Below, piece by piece: positions 45,223-53,727 of a stretch of 64,000 nucleotides of DNA. This stretch comes from Lactonifactor sp. BIOML-A5 (GTDB lineage Bacteria; Bacillota; Clostridia; Lachnospirales; Lachnospiraceae), in contig NZ_WKYV01000021.1 of assembly GCF_009677585.1 (NCBI RefSeq), positions 74,212 through 138,211 of the forward strand, read 5' to 3'. Position 1 is the first letter of the stretch; every line of letters begins with the position of its first letter. A program made the position numbers and the translations under genes. The notes below the pieces were generated by a model that did no database searches, had not been told where the DNA came from, and saw only the letters and a list, made by a program, of their open reading frames with translations.

Positions 45223-45543
45223 ATGAGTATTAGAAGTGCTATTGAAAACACAATTCCCATTTCCCAATTCAACCGTGGATTAGCCGGAAAAATCTTTGAA
45301 GAAGTAAAGCGCCACGGTGCAAAGGTTGTCATGAAGAACAACTCCCCTGAGTGCGTCCTTCTTTCTCCGGAAGAGTATATCCGCCTTCTAGATGAGGTAA
45401 ATGATGCAAGGCTCTTAGCCACCGCCACACAACGCATGTCTGCTTTTAATCCCTCCGCCGTTATCTCCCAGGAACAGGTGGACCGGGAATTTGGATTCAT
45501 CCCTGCTGACTATGAAGAAACGGATGACATTGAATTTGAATGA
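45223..45543 (+). CDS. Phd/YefM-type antitoxin
   Basis: A 106-residue antitoxin with an N-terminal DNA-binding fold (PISQFNRGLAGKIFEEVKRH, AKVVMKNNSPECVLLSPEEY) typical of Phd/YefM and a Glu/Asp-rich C-terminal tail that would wrap the toxin. The ATG at 45223 has GAGGTG six bases upstream. It overlaps the toxin gene by four bases, and the complex is expected to repress its own promoter. Confidence 0.88.
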   Translation: MSIRSAIENTIPISQFNRGLAGKIFEEVKRHGAKVVMKNNSPECVLLSPEEYIRLLDEVNDARLLATATQRMSAFNPSAVISQEQVDREFGFIPADYEETDDIEFE

Positions 45544-45869
45544 GCTGGGATGTCAAATACCTTCCTGAAGCCCTTGAAGACCTCCGCAAACTGGATGGCA
45601 GCCAGAAAATCCTAATTCGCAAAGCGATTCAAAAAGTCTGCCAAAATCCATTGCCAGAAACCGAAGGCGGCTACGGAAAACTCCTGGGAAACAAAAATAA
45701 CACCAATCTTTCCGGCTTCTTAAAGATCAAACTCCGAGGTGCCGGCCTTCGTATCGTATACCAGCTCATCTGGCGTGACGATGACATGCTGGTTGTCGTA
45801 ATCGGCGCACGGGCAGATGACGAAGTCTATGAGATTGCACAAAAACGCATCCTTAAACATGATTTGTAA
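45540..45869 (+). CDS. RelE/ParE-family toxin
   Basis: A 109-residue toxin of the RelE superfamily: MSWDVKYLPEALEDLRKLDG at the start and the core LSGFLKIKLRGAGLRIVYQL plus VVVIGARADDEVYEIA. RelE toxins cleave mRNA on the ribosome. It is coupled by an ATGA overlap to the antitoxin. A hairpin terminator follows at 45958-45987. Confidence 0.88.
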   Translation: MSWDVKYLPEALEDLRKLDGSQKILIRKAIQKVCQNPLPETEGGYGKLLGNKNNTNLSGFLKIKLRGAGLRIVYQLIWRDDDMLVVVIGARADDEVYEIAQKRILKHDL

Positions 45870-45957
45870 AAAGAAACGGTAGGTACTTACACTTTCTCAG
45901 CATAGCTCAACACTTGACATGAAAACTTTTTTTGTAACAGCTCTTTTTATTCAGAAA

Positions 45958-45987
45958 AAACGCACTGCCTCAAATGGCAGTGCGTTT
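45958..45987 (+). terminator. Terminator after the toxin-antitoxin operon
   Basis: Arms AAACGCACTGCC (45958-45969) and GGCAGTGCGTTT (45976-45987) form a perfect 12-bp stem with a six-base loop, followed by TAATAAG. The A/T flanks suit termination on either strand. The rest of the 336-bp gap to tsf holds only a short open frame without a start (46012-46146, minus). Confidence 0.7.
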
Positions 45988-46205
45988 AATAAGTTCTTTA
46001 ACCATATAGCCTCATGTTAATAAGCAAGCAAAATTCTCGTTGAACACTTGGGTATCACTTTTTACCCAATCAGCTACCCATTCTATACCCAAAACAGCAT
46101 GATATTCTTTGATATTTTGCGATAGTTTATGATAGCTGCAAATCTCCTATTGAGCCTGATAAACAAAGGGAATACGGTGTTTTTCGCTATCTCAGAAGTT
46201 CCAGA

Positions 46206-47138
46206 TTAGTTTCCCATCTGCTTTGCTACTTCCTCAGCAAAATTCTCTTCTCTCTTCTCAATTCCTTCACCAGTCTCAAAACGAACAAATCCTTTGATTG
46301 TGATGTTGGCATTGTTTGCCTTTGCTACCTCTTTTACGTATGCGCCAACGTTTTGTTTTCCGTCTTCTGCTTTTACGTAAACCTGATCTAAAAGACAGAT
46401 TTCTTTTAATTCTTTATTAATACGTCCCATAACCATTCCGCTGATGATCTTGTCATTGGCATCTGGTTTTTCGTTCTTGGCCTGTACGGTTAAGATTTCT
46501 TTTTCGTGCTCGATATAAGCCGCATCCACTTCATCTCTGTTGGTGTACAGAGGCTTAATAGCCGCAACCTGCATAGCAACGTTTTTAGCCATCTCTCTCA
46601 CTGCGTCATTTATAACGTCTGTTTCCACGTCTACTAAAACGCCGATTTTACCGCCCATATGAGTATAAGATGCAATAAAACCATTCTCCTCAGACATCTG
46701 CTGGAATCTTCTGATATTCATATTCTCTCCGATTACTGCAATCTGTCCTGCTAAAGCTTCGGATACTGTCTTTGAAGTATCAAATTTCCATGGCTCTGCC
46801 AGGAAAGCTTCGATGTCTGCTGCGCTTGTCTCTGCTGCCTGCTCTGCAACCTGAGCAACATACTCCTGGAACTTCTCGTTTTTCGCCACAAAGTCTGTCT
46901 CTGCATTTACTTCTACAACCACAGCCTTTTTGTCGTCATTTATTAATAAAGTTCTGCACAGTCCTTCTGCAGCTATTCTTCCAGCCTTTTTCTGTGCTGT
47001 TGCAAGTCCTTTTTCTCTTAAGAACTCCATTGCTTTATCCATATCGCCTTCTGTTGCTGTAAGAGCTTTCTTACAGTCCATCATACCAGCGCCGCTGATT
47101 TCTCTTAATTCTTTAACCATTGCTGCTGTAATAGCCAT
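46206..47138 (-). CDS. tsf: Elongation factor Ts
   Basis: Guanine nucleotide exchange factor for EF-Tu, 310 residues. The N-terminal UBA-like domain (ITAAMVKELREISGAGMMDC) and the TDFVAKNEKF motif that contacts EF-Tu are unmistakable. Length is normal. It follows rpsB by 30 bp, the universal rpsB-tsf operon. AGGAGG precedes the start. Confidence 0.99.
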   Translation of the reverse strand: MAITAAMVKELREISGAGMMDCKKALTATEGDMDKAMEFLREKGLATAQKKAGRIAAEGLCRTLLINDDKKAVVVEVNAETDFVAKNEKFQEYVAQVAEQAAETSAADIEAFLAEPWKFDTSKTVSEALAGQIAVIGENMNIRRFQQMSEENGFIASYTHMGGKIGVLVDVETDVINDAVREMAKNVAMQVAAIKPLYTNRDEVDAAYIEHEKEILTVQAKNEKPDANDKIISGMVMGRINKELKEICLLDQVYVKAEDGKQNVGAYVKEVAKANNANITIKGFVRFETGEGIEKREENFAEEVAKQMGN

Positions 47139-47168
47139 TGTGTTTTCCTCCTGAAAATAATATGGTAA

Positions 47169-47939
47169 TTAAGCTTCTTCGCTTTCTGCCGCTACAATCT
47201 CTTCGATGTCATCAGAGCCCTCTGTAACATCCTCAAAGATTTCTTCTTCTGCTGTTGCGCCCTGATTTGCCTCGATTACAGCGTCAGCCATTTTGGAAAC
47301 GATTAATTTTACTGCACGGATTGCATCGTCATTGCCCGGGATTACGTAATCTAATTCTTCCGGATCGCAGTTTGTATCTGCAATACCGATAAGAGGAATT
47401 CCTAATGTGTGAGCTTCCTGCACACAGATTCTCTCCTTTTTAGGATCTACGATAAAGATAGCATCCGGAATCTTCTTCATTTCTTTAATACCGCCAAGGT
47501 TCTTCTGAAGCTTTGCTAATTCTTTTCTAAGAGCAATAACTTCTTTCTTAGGAAGAACGTCAAAGGTTCCGTCAGCTTCCATTGCTTCGATTTCTTTTAA
47601 TCTTGCGATTCTGCTCTGGATCGTTTTGAAGTTTGTAAGCATACCGCCTAACCATCTCTCGTTGACATAGAACATTCCACAGCGCTCTGCCTCTGTCTTG
47701 ATAGCATCCTGAGCCTGCTTTTTAGTTCCCACGAAAAGAATTGTGCCGCCTTCTGCAGCAATATCAGCGATTGCTTTGTAAGCATCATCTACCATTCCAA
47801 CGGATTTCTGCAGGTCGATAATGTAGATTCCGTTTCTCTCTGTGTAGATATACTCTGCCATTTTAGGGTTCCATCTTCTTGTCTGATGTCCGAAATGAAC
47901 ACCGGCTTCTAACAGCTGTTTCATTGAAATAACGCTCAT
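47169..47939 (-). CDS. rpsB: 30S ribosomal protein S2
   Basis: Ribosomal protein S2, 256 residues, starting [20 protein letters not shown], with RRWNPKM and LTNFKTIQ motifs and an acidic C-terminal tail. The ATG at 47939 has AAGGAG upstream; an open frame extends to 48014 but is probably untranslated or a short leader. It helps anchor S1 and other proteins on the small subunit. Confidence 0.99.
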   Translation of the reverse strand: MSVISMKQLLEAGVHFGHQTRRWNPKMAEYIYTERNGIYIIDLQKSVGMVDDAYKAIADIAAEGGTILFVGTKKQAQDAIKTEAERCGMFYVNERWLGGMLTNFKTIQSRIARLKEIEAMEADGTFDVLPKKEVIALRKELAKLQKNLGGIKEMKKIPDAIFIVDPKKERICVQEAHTLGIPLIGIADTNCDPEELDYVIPGNDDAIRAVKLIVSKMADAVIEANQGATAEEEIFEDVTEGSDDIEEIVAAESEEA

Positions 47940-48074
47940 GTTTTTACTCTCCTTTTGGTTGTTTTCTTCCGCATTCTTCATCTCCCGCAGGAACGTCATT
48001 CTTCCTATATTCATATAGAAGAATTCAGCACCCTCCTTTGGAATCCGGCTGCGTGTTTATTTTTGACCTTTAGC

Positions 48075-48083
48075 ATTATAGCA
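48075..48083 (-). promoter_or_regulatory. Extended -10 promoter of rpsB-tsf
   Basis: The minus strand reads TGCTATAAT, a perfect extended -10 element, about 140 bp upstream of the rpsB start. The -35 region is weak (TTGCAT, 18-bp spacer), which is acceptable for extended -10 promoters. Confidence 0.6.
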
Positions 48084-48132
48084 TGACTCTAATTGGAAAT
48101 GCAAGGTATTTTTTGCCTTATTTCCTCATTTT

Positions 48133-48239
48133 GTTCCATAATATGAAATTTATCGGAAATCCTATTGACATCATATTAGTCAGTGCTATAATCGGAATTA
48201 AGATATCACATTACGAAACTTAGTTTCATATTATGGAAC
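48133..48239 (+). promoter_or_regulatory. Promoter and inverted operator pair of the eda-kdgK genes
   Basis: Promoter: -35 TTGACA (48165-48170), 16-bp spacer, extended -10 TGCTATAAT (-10 hexamer 48187-48192). It is bracketed by an exact 16-bp inverted repeat: GTTCCATAATATGAAA at 48133-48148 and its complement at 48224-48239. A GAAAC-TTA-GTTTC palindrome (48215-48227) overlaps the second copy. The GAAAC/GTTTC dyad resembles KdgR (IclR-type) operators. The regulator gene is not in the window. Confidence 0.65.
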
Positions 48240-48274
48240 TTCAAAACAAACATATAAAAAAGGAGAAATGAACC

Positions 48275-48913
48275 ATGCATGAAGTATTAGAGCAGATCCA
48301 GAAGCTTGGCATCGTACCTGTTGTTGTGTTAAACGATGCGAAAGATGCAGAACCCCTTGCAAAAGCCCTGTGCGACGGAGGCCTCCCCTGTGCAGAGGTG
48401 ACCTTCCGTACTGCTGCGGCGGAGGAATCCATCCGTATCATGGCAGAGAAATTTCCTCACATGTTAATCGGTGCGGGAACCGTACTCACTACAGATCAGG
48501 TTGACCGCGCAGTAGCCGCGGGCGCCAAATTCATCGTAAGCCCGGGTCTGAACCCGCGAATCGTAAAATACTGCGTAGAAAAAGGAATCCTCATCACACC
48601 TGGATGCTGTAATCCAAGCGATATAGAACAGGCACTGGAAAATGGACTGGAGGTTGTGAAGTTCTTCCCCGCAGAACCTGCTGGCGGATTAAAAATGATC
48701 AAAGCTATCGCCGCTCCTTACGTGGGACTTAAGTTTATGCCAACCGGCGGTATCAATGCAGCTAACGTGAAAGATTACCTGGCTTACGACCGTATCGTTG
48801 CCTGCGGAGGGAGCTGGATGGTAAAAGGCAGTCTGGTAGATGAAGGGAACTTTGCGGAGATTACCCGACTTACCAAAGAAGCAGTTGCCATTGTAAAAGA
48901 AGCAAGAAGCTAA
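48275..48913 (+). CDS. eda: KDPG/KHG aldolase
   Basis: 2-Dehydro-3-deoxy-phosphogluconate aldolase, 212 residues, splitting KDPG into pyruvate and glyceraldehyde 3-phosphate. Visible features are the catalytic Glu in AEVTFRT, the Schiff-base Lys in EVVKFFPAE and the phosphate-binding PTGGIN. AAGGAG supports the start. The KDG kinase gene follows after 68 bp, making the last two steps of hexuronate degradation. The promoter carries KdgR-like operators. Confidence 0.96.
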   Translation: MHEVLEQIQKLGIVPVVVLNDAKDAEPLAKALCDGGLPCAEVTFRTAAAEESIRIMAEKFPHMLIGAGTVLTTDQVDRAVAAGAKFIVSPGLNPRIVKYCVEKGILITPGCCNPSDIEQALENGLEVVKFFPAEPAGGLKMIKAIAAPYVGLKFMPTGGINAANVKDYLAYDRIVACGGSWMVKGSLVDEGNFAEITRLTKEAVAIVKEARS

Positions 48914-48981
48914 AAGATTCTAAACTCAATTTGTAATATAATAAATGAAAATTTTTTATTAAGAAAGGACGAAGACTCATT

Positions 48982-50007
48982 ATGGCAAAAAAAGTAATTA
49001 CCTTTGGTGAAATTATGTTAAGACTGGCTCCGGAAGGATACTACCGTTTTGTACAGGCAGATACCTTTGGGGCAACCTACGGCGGAGGAGAGGCCAACGT
49101 TGCCGTATCACTTGCCAATTATGGATTTGATGCTAAGTTTGTCACCAAGCTTCCAAAGCACGAAATCGGCCAGGCTGCAGTTAACTCACTGCGCAAATAC
49201 GGCGTTGATACCTCTTTTATCGCCCGGGGCGGAGACAGAGTAGGTATCTATTTCCTGGAAAAAGGAGCTTCCCAAAGACCCTCCAAAGTAATCTATGACA
49301 GAGCAGGTTCTTCCATTGCAACAGCAAACACAGCAGATTTTGACTGGAACGCCATCTTCGACGGTGCAGACTGGTTCCATTTTACTGGTATCACACCTGC
49401 GTTAAACGATGATGTGGCTGCTATCTGCCTGGAAGCCTGCAAAGCTGCCAAGGAAGCCGGTGTTACGATTTCCTGTGACCTGAATTACAGAAATAAATTA
49501 TGGTCCAAAGAAAAAGCCGGACAGGTTATGGGTGAACTGTGCAAGTATGTAGATGTTTGTATTGCCAACGAAGAAGACGCCTCTGATGTCTTTGGCATTA
49601 AGGCTGCCAATACTGATGTTACCGCAGGTACTGTAAATCATGAAGGTTATAAGGATGTAGCCAAGCAGCTGGCTGACCGTTTTGGTTTCTCCAAGGTTGC
49701 GATCACACTCCGGGAGTCCTTGTCCGCCAATGACAATAACTGGTCCGGTATGTTATATGATGGTACGGATTACTTTTTCAGCAAAAAATATAAGATGCAC
49801 ATCGTTGACCGCGTGGGCGGCGGCGACAGCTTCGGCGGCGGATTAATCTGCTCCTGCTTAAACGGATGTGATTCTCAGACAGCCATAGAATTCGCGGTTG
49901 CTGCTTCCTGCCTGAAGCATTCAATTGAAGGCGACTTTAACATGGTATCCATGGATGAAGTGAATAAACTGGCAGGCGGAGACGCTTCCGGCCGTGTCCA
50001 GAGATAG
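48982..50007 (+). CDS. kdgK: 2-Dehydro-3-deoxygluconate kinase (PfkB family)
   Basis: A 341-residue ribokinase-family sugar kinase. The N-terminal substrate region reads ITFGEIMLRLAPEGYYRF with GGGEANVAVSLANYG; the C-terminal active site is RVGGGDSFGGGL, with Asp as catalytic base. Its pairing with eda identifies the substrate as 2-keto-3-deoxygluconate, which it phosphorylates for the aldolase. Confidence 0.93.
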   Translation: MAKKVITFGEIMLRLAPEGYYRFVQADTFGATYGGGEANVAVSLANYGFDAKFVTKLPKHEIGQAAVNSLRKYGVDTSFIARGGDRVGIYFLEKGASQRPSKVIYDRAGSSIATANTADFDWNAIFDGADWFHFTGITPALNDDVAAICLEACKAAKEAGVTISCDLNYRNKLWSKEKAGQVMGELCKYVDVCIANEEDASDVFGIKAANTDVTAGTVNHEGYKDVAKQLADRFGFSKVAITLRESLSANDNNWSGMLYDGTDYFFSKKYKMHIVDRVGGGDSFGGGLICSCLNGCDSQTAIEFAVAASCLKHSIEGDFNMVSMDEVNKLAGGDASGRVQR

Positions 50008-50073
50008 TTTTTGAATTAACCTAATAACTTTTACTGTTTACATTTCCCTATTGCCATTGGGATGTAATTCCTG

Positions 50074-50099
50074 GGGATGCTGTTGCCATGCAGCATCCC
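50074..50099 (+). terminator. Intergenic hairpin between the two PfkB kinases
   Basis: Perfect 9-bp stem, GGGATGCTG (50074-50082) with CAGCATCCC (50091-50099), followed by ACTTTT. It lies 24 bp before the next gene's start codon. It could partly terminate eda-kdgK transcripts or set the expression ratio of the third gene. Confidence 0.6.
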
Positions 50100-50123
50100 A
50101 CTTTTATAGAGGAGTTTTTTAAC

Positions 50124-51152
50124 ATGAAAAACAAAAAAGATTTTGATATTCTGGCACTTGGAGAATTGCTGCTGCGTTTATCCCCGCCCAACAACGAGCG
50201 CCTTACCAGGGGAGAAACCTTTCAGAAGCAAGTGGGGGGAGCCGAACTAAACGTTGTCTCCGGCGCCTCACTTCTGGGTTTGCGTACCGGTATTATTTCA
50301 AAGCTGCCCTCTAACGATATGGGTACCTTTATTAAAAACCGCGTGCGATTCTGCGGAGTCAGCGACGATTATCTGGTATACGATACCAGTAAGGACGCAC
50401 GCCTCGGGGTATATTACTATGAAAACGGAGCCCATCCAAGGAAGCCCAGCATCGTATATGACCGTATGTATACCTCCATGAACAAAATAGATGTCTCTGA
50501 CTTTTCCGAAGATCTCTACGCTTCCGCCCGCTGTTTCCATACCAGCGGAATCACCCTGGCCCTCAGCCCTCAGGCCCGCCGCACAGGCATCGAAATGATC
50601 AAGCGGTTTAAGGAACAGGGAACTATTATTTCCTTTGATGTTAACTTCCGGGGAAATCTCTGGTCAGGGGAAGAAGCCAAAGCCTGCATCGAAGAGATTC
50701 TGCCCTATGTGGATATTTTTTTCTGCTCCGAAGACACCGCACGCCTTACTTTTCTGAAGGAAGGGAATCTAAAGGACATCATGAAAAGCTTTACCCAGGA
50801 GTATCCTATCTCCATCGTTGCTTCCACCCAGAGAATTGTACACAGTCCCAAAGTCCATACCTTCGGTTCCGTTATATATGATGCCAAATCAGACGCATAT
50901 TTTGAGGAAGAGCCTTACAGGGATATCGATGTTGTTGACCGCATCGGCAGCGGAGATGCCTTTATCTCCGGCGCCCTGTACGGACTTTTGGCCCACGACT
51001 TTGACTGCCAAAGGGCAATGGAATACGGCGATGCCACAAGCGCAGTGAAAAATACCATTCCCGGGGATCTGCCCTCCTCTGATCTTACAGAGATTAACCG
51101 GATCATCTCTGCCCACAAACAGACAGGAAGACAGTCTGAGATGGATAGATAA
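50124..51152 (+). CDS. PfkB-family sugar kinase
   Basis: A 342-residue paralogue of the KDG kinase next to it. Start region ILALGELLLRLSPPNNERL and GGAELNVVSGASLLG; active site RIGSGDAFISGAL. Its conserved pattern is that of 2-keto-3-deoxygluconate or fructose kinases. Why a second kinase is needed is unclear; it may act on a different ketodeoxy sugar acid. AGAGGAG supports the ATG at 50124. A strong hairpin separates it from kdgK. Confidence 0.88.
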   Translation: MKNKKDFDILALGELLLRLSPPNNERLTRGETFQKQVGGAELNVVSGASLLGLRTGIISKLPSNDMGTFIKNRVRFCGVSDDYLVYDTSKDARLGVYYYENGAHPRKPSIVYDRMYTSMNKIDVSDFSEDLYASARCFHTSGITLALSPQARRTGIEMIKRFKEQGTIISFDVNFRGNLWSGEEAKACIEEILPYVDIFFCSEDTARLTFLKEGNLKDIMKSFTQEYPISIVASTQRIVHSPKVHTFGSVIYDAKSDAYFEEEPYRDIDVVDRIGSGDAFISGALYGLLAHDFDCQRAMEYGDATSAVKNTIPGDLPSSDLTEINRIISAHKQTGRQSEMDR

Positions 51153-51156
51153 TCAT

Positions 51157-52320
51157 TTATCTCCTGATCATTTTCCCGGCAGCCGCCAGCAGAGCACCGC
51201 TCCCCACCATTATCCACTGTATCGGCACCCGATCCGCCATAGGACCGAAGATGAGCATTCCCAGGGGCATAACACTTCCTGAAATTATTTGAAATACAGA
51301 AAACACTCTTCCTAATTTGCCTGCCTCAACCTCTTCCTGGAGCATGACTGTAGAAGCTGTGGCCAGGGCAGGCATAAAGGCCCCTGAGATCATCATTACA
51401 GCCAGATACATCCAGAAATACGGAGTCAGCCCAAGCAAAAGAAATGTGATTCCAAACCCTATATAGGAAACTGCCATGACTCTCCACTTATCTTTAAAAT
51501 TACCCTTCCAGGCCACAAAAATCCCTCCCAGAAGGGATCCAACGGTCCATACGATTTCATTGGCCGACAGCCTCCACACCTCACTCCCAAAAGTCCTCTC
51601 AATCATAAGAGGCGTTAAAAAGGCAGCGGGAGTTATAAGAAAGAAGGCAATTCCGTAAAAAATCAGTATCCTGGATACAATGGCATGGCCTGTGGTATAT
51701 TGAATTCCTTCTTTCAATTCCTTCCACATGGAAATCTGGCCTTTGCTTACGGGCTTTTCCACCTTCAAAAACGCCATAACGCATATGGCAAGGGCTGCAG
51801 TTATCACATCTACCAGCATCGCCCAGGCAATCCCCACACTTCCCAGAAGGACGCCTCCCACAGCAGGAGAAATCATCATAAGGACTGAATTACACGTCTG
51901 GTTAATTCCATTCATTCTGGTAAGCTTTTTCTGAGGAATAATCTGAGGGACAATGGCTCCTACGGCAGGCGTCTGCACTCCCGCTCCCACTGAACGGACG
52001 GCTGATACCAGCATAAGCATCCACATCGAATCTTTTCCAACTAAAAACATCAGAGCAAGTCCCAGCGTTGAGGCAGCAATAAAGCCATCCGACACCATAA
52101 TCAGCATTTTTCTGTGATACCGGTCAGCCCAGACCCCGGCAAAGAGAGAGATGAAAAGCTGGGGAAGCAGAGAGCACAGGATTGAAGCAGTCATCCACAT
52201 ACCCGATGAGGTTTTCAGTGTAATATACCAGGTAATGGCATATCCAACCACAGAAGACCCAAAAAGGCTGATATTCTGACTGACAAGAAACAAGATACAT
52301 TTTTTCTTCCATTCTTTCAT
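51157..52320 (-). CDS. MFS efflux protein, Mef-like
   Basis: A 387-residue drug-exporter-type major facilitator with twelve membrane segments and motif A GVWADRYHRKMLI. Sequence features (SVGAGVQTPAVGAIVPQIIP, MISPAVGGVLLG) place it with Mef/EntS-like exporters. Mef proteins pump macrolides, usually with an Msr ABC-F partner, which is absent here. Expression appears controlled by an attenuating leader with a short RLR-ending peptide, which strongly suggests induction by a macrolide or similar ribosome inhibitor. GAGGTAAAT precedes the start. Confidence 0.85.
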   Translation of the reverse strand: MKEWKKKCILFLVSQNISLFGSSVVGYAITWYITLKTSSGMWMTASILCSLLPQLFISLFAGVWADRYHRKMLIMVSDGFIAASTLGLALMFLVGKDSMWMLMLVSAVRSVGAGVQTPAVGAIVPQIIPQKKLTRMNGINQTCNSVLMMISPAVGGVLLGSVGIAWAMLVDVITAALAICVMAFLKVEKPVSKGQISMWKELKEGIQYTTGHAIVSRILIFYGIAFFLITPAAFLTPLMIERTFGSEVWRLSANEIVWTVGSLLGGIFVAWKGNFKDKWRVMAVSYIGFGITFLLLGLTPYFWMYLAVMMISGAFMPALATASTVMLQEEVEAGKLGRVFSVFQIISGSVMPLGMLIFGPMADRVPIQWIMVGSGALLAAAGKMIRR

Positions 52321-52637
52321 ATTTACCTCACATTTTAGTTATCAGGCACCGGAATGCCTTTTTCTTTTTGAGTAAAAAAAACAACAGACAAACGTTCCCT
52401 TGGAACCTTTGCCTGCTGCTTACATCCGCAAAAAGAGCATAATTTCAGAATATACACTCTGTAAAAAACAGAGGCAGCCTGCTCATGCTTCAATTCCGCA
52501 AAATAAGGATCAGAAAAAAGCTCCCATCGGAACTTAGCTTCTCCCAAATCACTTATCTTAAACGAGTTGAAAACATGAACACTACCTCCTGAATTCTATT
52601 GTTGTTATAACATATCACAGCTCTCCATCTCTGTCAA
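52321..52637 (-). promoter_or_regulatory. Promoter and attenuator leader of the Mef-like gene
   Basis: Promoter: -35 TTGACA (52632-52637), 17-bp spacer, -10 TATGTT (52609-52614). The leader encodes the peptide MFSTRLR (52553-52576) with an AGGAGGT ribosome site. Behind it are two hairpins with U runs: hairpin 1 (52518-52540, U run 52514-52519) and hairpin 2 (52385-52415, 14-bp stem with one mismatch, U run 52373-52384). This is the layout of macrolide-inducible attenuation in mef/msr and erm leaders. Confidence 0.75.
52553..52576 (-). CDS. Leader peptide MFSTRLR
   Basis: Seven-codon frame with a good ribosome site (AGGAGGT, six bases upstream), ending Arg-Leu-Arg before TAA. Arg-X-Arg is the known macrolide-dependent stalling motif: the ErmD leader contains MRLR and the mefA leader ends in RLR. 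Stalling here would be expected to alter the downstream hairpins and permit transcription of the exporter gene. Confidence 0.7.
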   Translation of the reverse strand: MFSTRLR

Positions 52638-53525
52638 CAGTTCTTTGAAATCCTGGGGAAAATCCGCTGACAGCATGATTTCTTCCCCGGTAAAGGGGTG
52701 AATCAGTTTCACTTTCCAGGCGTGAAGTGCAGTTCTTTTTATGTGCTCCATGGGACCTCCGTACAGAGAGTCTCCCAGCAAAGGATGCCCCAACCCTGCC
52801 ATATGGACACGGATCTGATGTGTGCGTCCCGTTTCCAGACACAGGGCCACCGCCGAGCAGGAATCCTCCTTTCCCCTCCCCATAACCCGATAATGAGTCA
52901 CCGCAGTCTTTCCACTCTGGGATAATTTCATCTTCATAAGAGAGTTCTCCTCTCTTTCTATTCTGTGGTATATTGAACCCTTCCTTATATCAGGCACTCC
53001 CCGGACAACAGCTATATATTCTTTTTGAAACCTGCCATTTTCTTTTTGCTGAAAAAGACGCGCAGCAGCAGCCTGGCTCTTTGCAAAAACTACAATACCG
53101 GAAGTCTCCCTGTCAAGCCGCCCCACAGAGCGTATACGTACCTTCTCACCTCTGTTTATAAAATACGCTGCCAGCATATTAGACAATGTCCTGCTGTAAT
53201 GGCCGGGGGAGGGATGGACGGTCAGACCGGATGGTTTGTCTGCAATTAGAAGATCCTCATCCTCATAGAGCACATGCGGCGTTTCCATACATGGAATCAA
53301 ATGGCTTGATCCGGTATTCTCATCCTCTAAAAGAACCGCTACCTCGTCGCCTTTTTTCAATATAGTATTGCTTCTGCTTCTTATTCCGTTTACACAGATA
53401 CCCTGCTCCCTGAACTTTGCCTGACGAATCTGCCGCTTGGTCAGTCCCATCGTACGGTTCATAAAAGTACCCAGAAGCATGGTATCTTCTTTATCTGTGA
53501 CGGTGCGCCTTACTGTTTTTTTCAT
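52605..53525 (-). CDS. RluA-family pseudouridine synthase
   Basis: A 306-residue enzyme that isomerises uridine in rRNA or tRNA. An S4-like N-terminal RNA-binding domain (about 20-75) precedes the catalytic domain, with the signature GRLDRETSGIVVFAK containing the catalytic Asp, and HQIRVHMAGLGHPLLGDSLYGG. Target positions are unknown. The promoter of the downstream Mef-like gene lies in the end of this gene. Confidence 0.94.
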   Translation of the reverse strand: MKKTVRRTVTDKEDTMLLGTFMNRTMGLTKRQIRQAKFREQGICVNGIRSRSNTILKKGDEVAVLLEDENTGSSHLIPCMETPHVLYEDEDLLIADKPSGLTVHPSPGHYSRTLSNMLAAYFINRGEKVRIRSVGRLDRETSGIVVFAKSQAAAARLFQQKENGRFQKEYIAVVRGVPDIRKGSIYHRIEREENSLMKMKLSQSGKTAVTHYRVMGRGKEDSCSAVALCLETGRTHQIRVHMAGLGHPLLGDSLYGGPMEHIKRTALHAWKVKLIHPFTGEEIMLSADFPQDFKELLTEMESCDML

Positions 53526-53727
53526 CTTTCCGGCCTTCTGCCTCTCTTTTTTTTATCTGATATGATTTATTTTAGGGGCATTGAAATGTAAAGTCAACAA
53601 CTTAGATTTTATGATTTACAAAGGAAGTCGGCTATGCTAGGATGATCATATCCAGGTACGCCAGGCCGGCAGTCCTGAGACAGACTATACTATATAATGT
53701 ATGCCGTTTTTTGGCAGAGGAGGTACT

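Noticed and set aside
52335..52547. 70-codon frame before the Mef-like gene as an independent gene
   Set aside because: It begins with TTG without a suitable ribosome site and spans both attenuator hairpins; kept only as a possible frameshift product.
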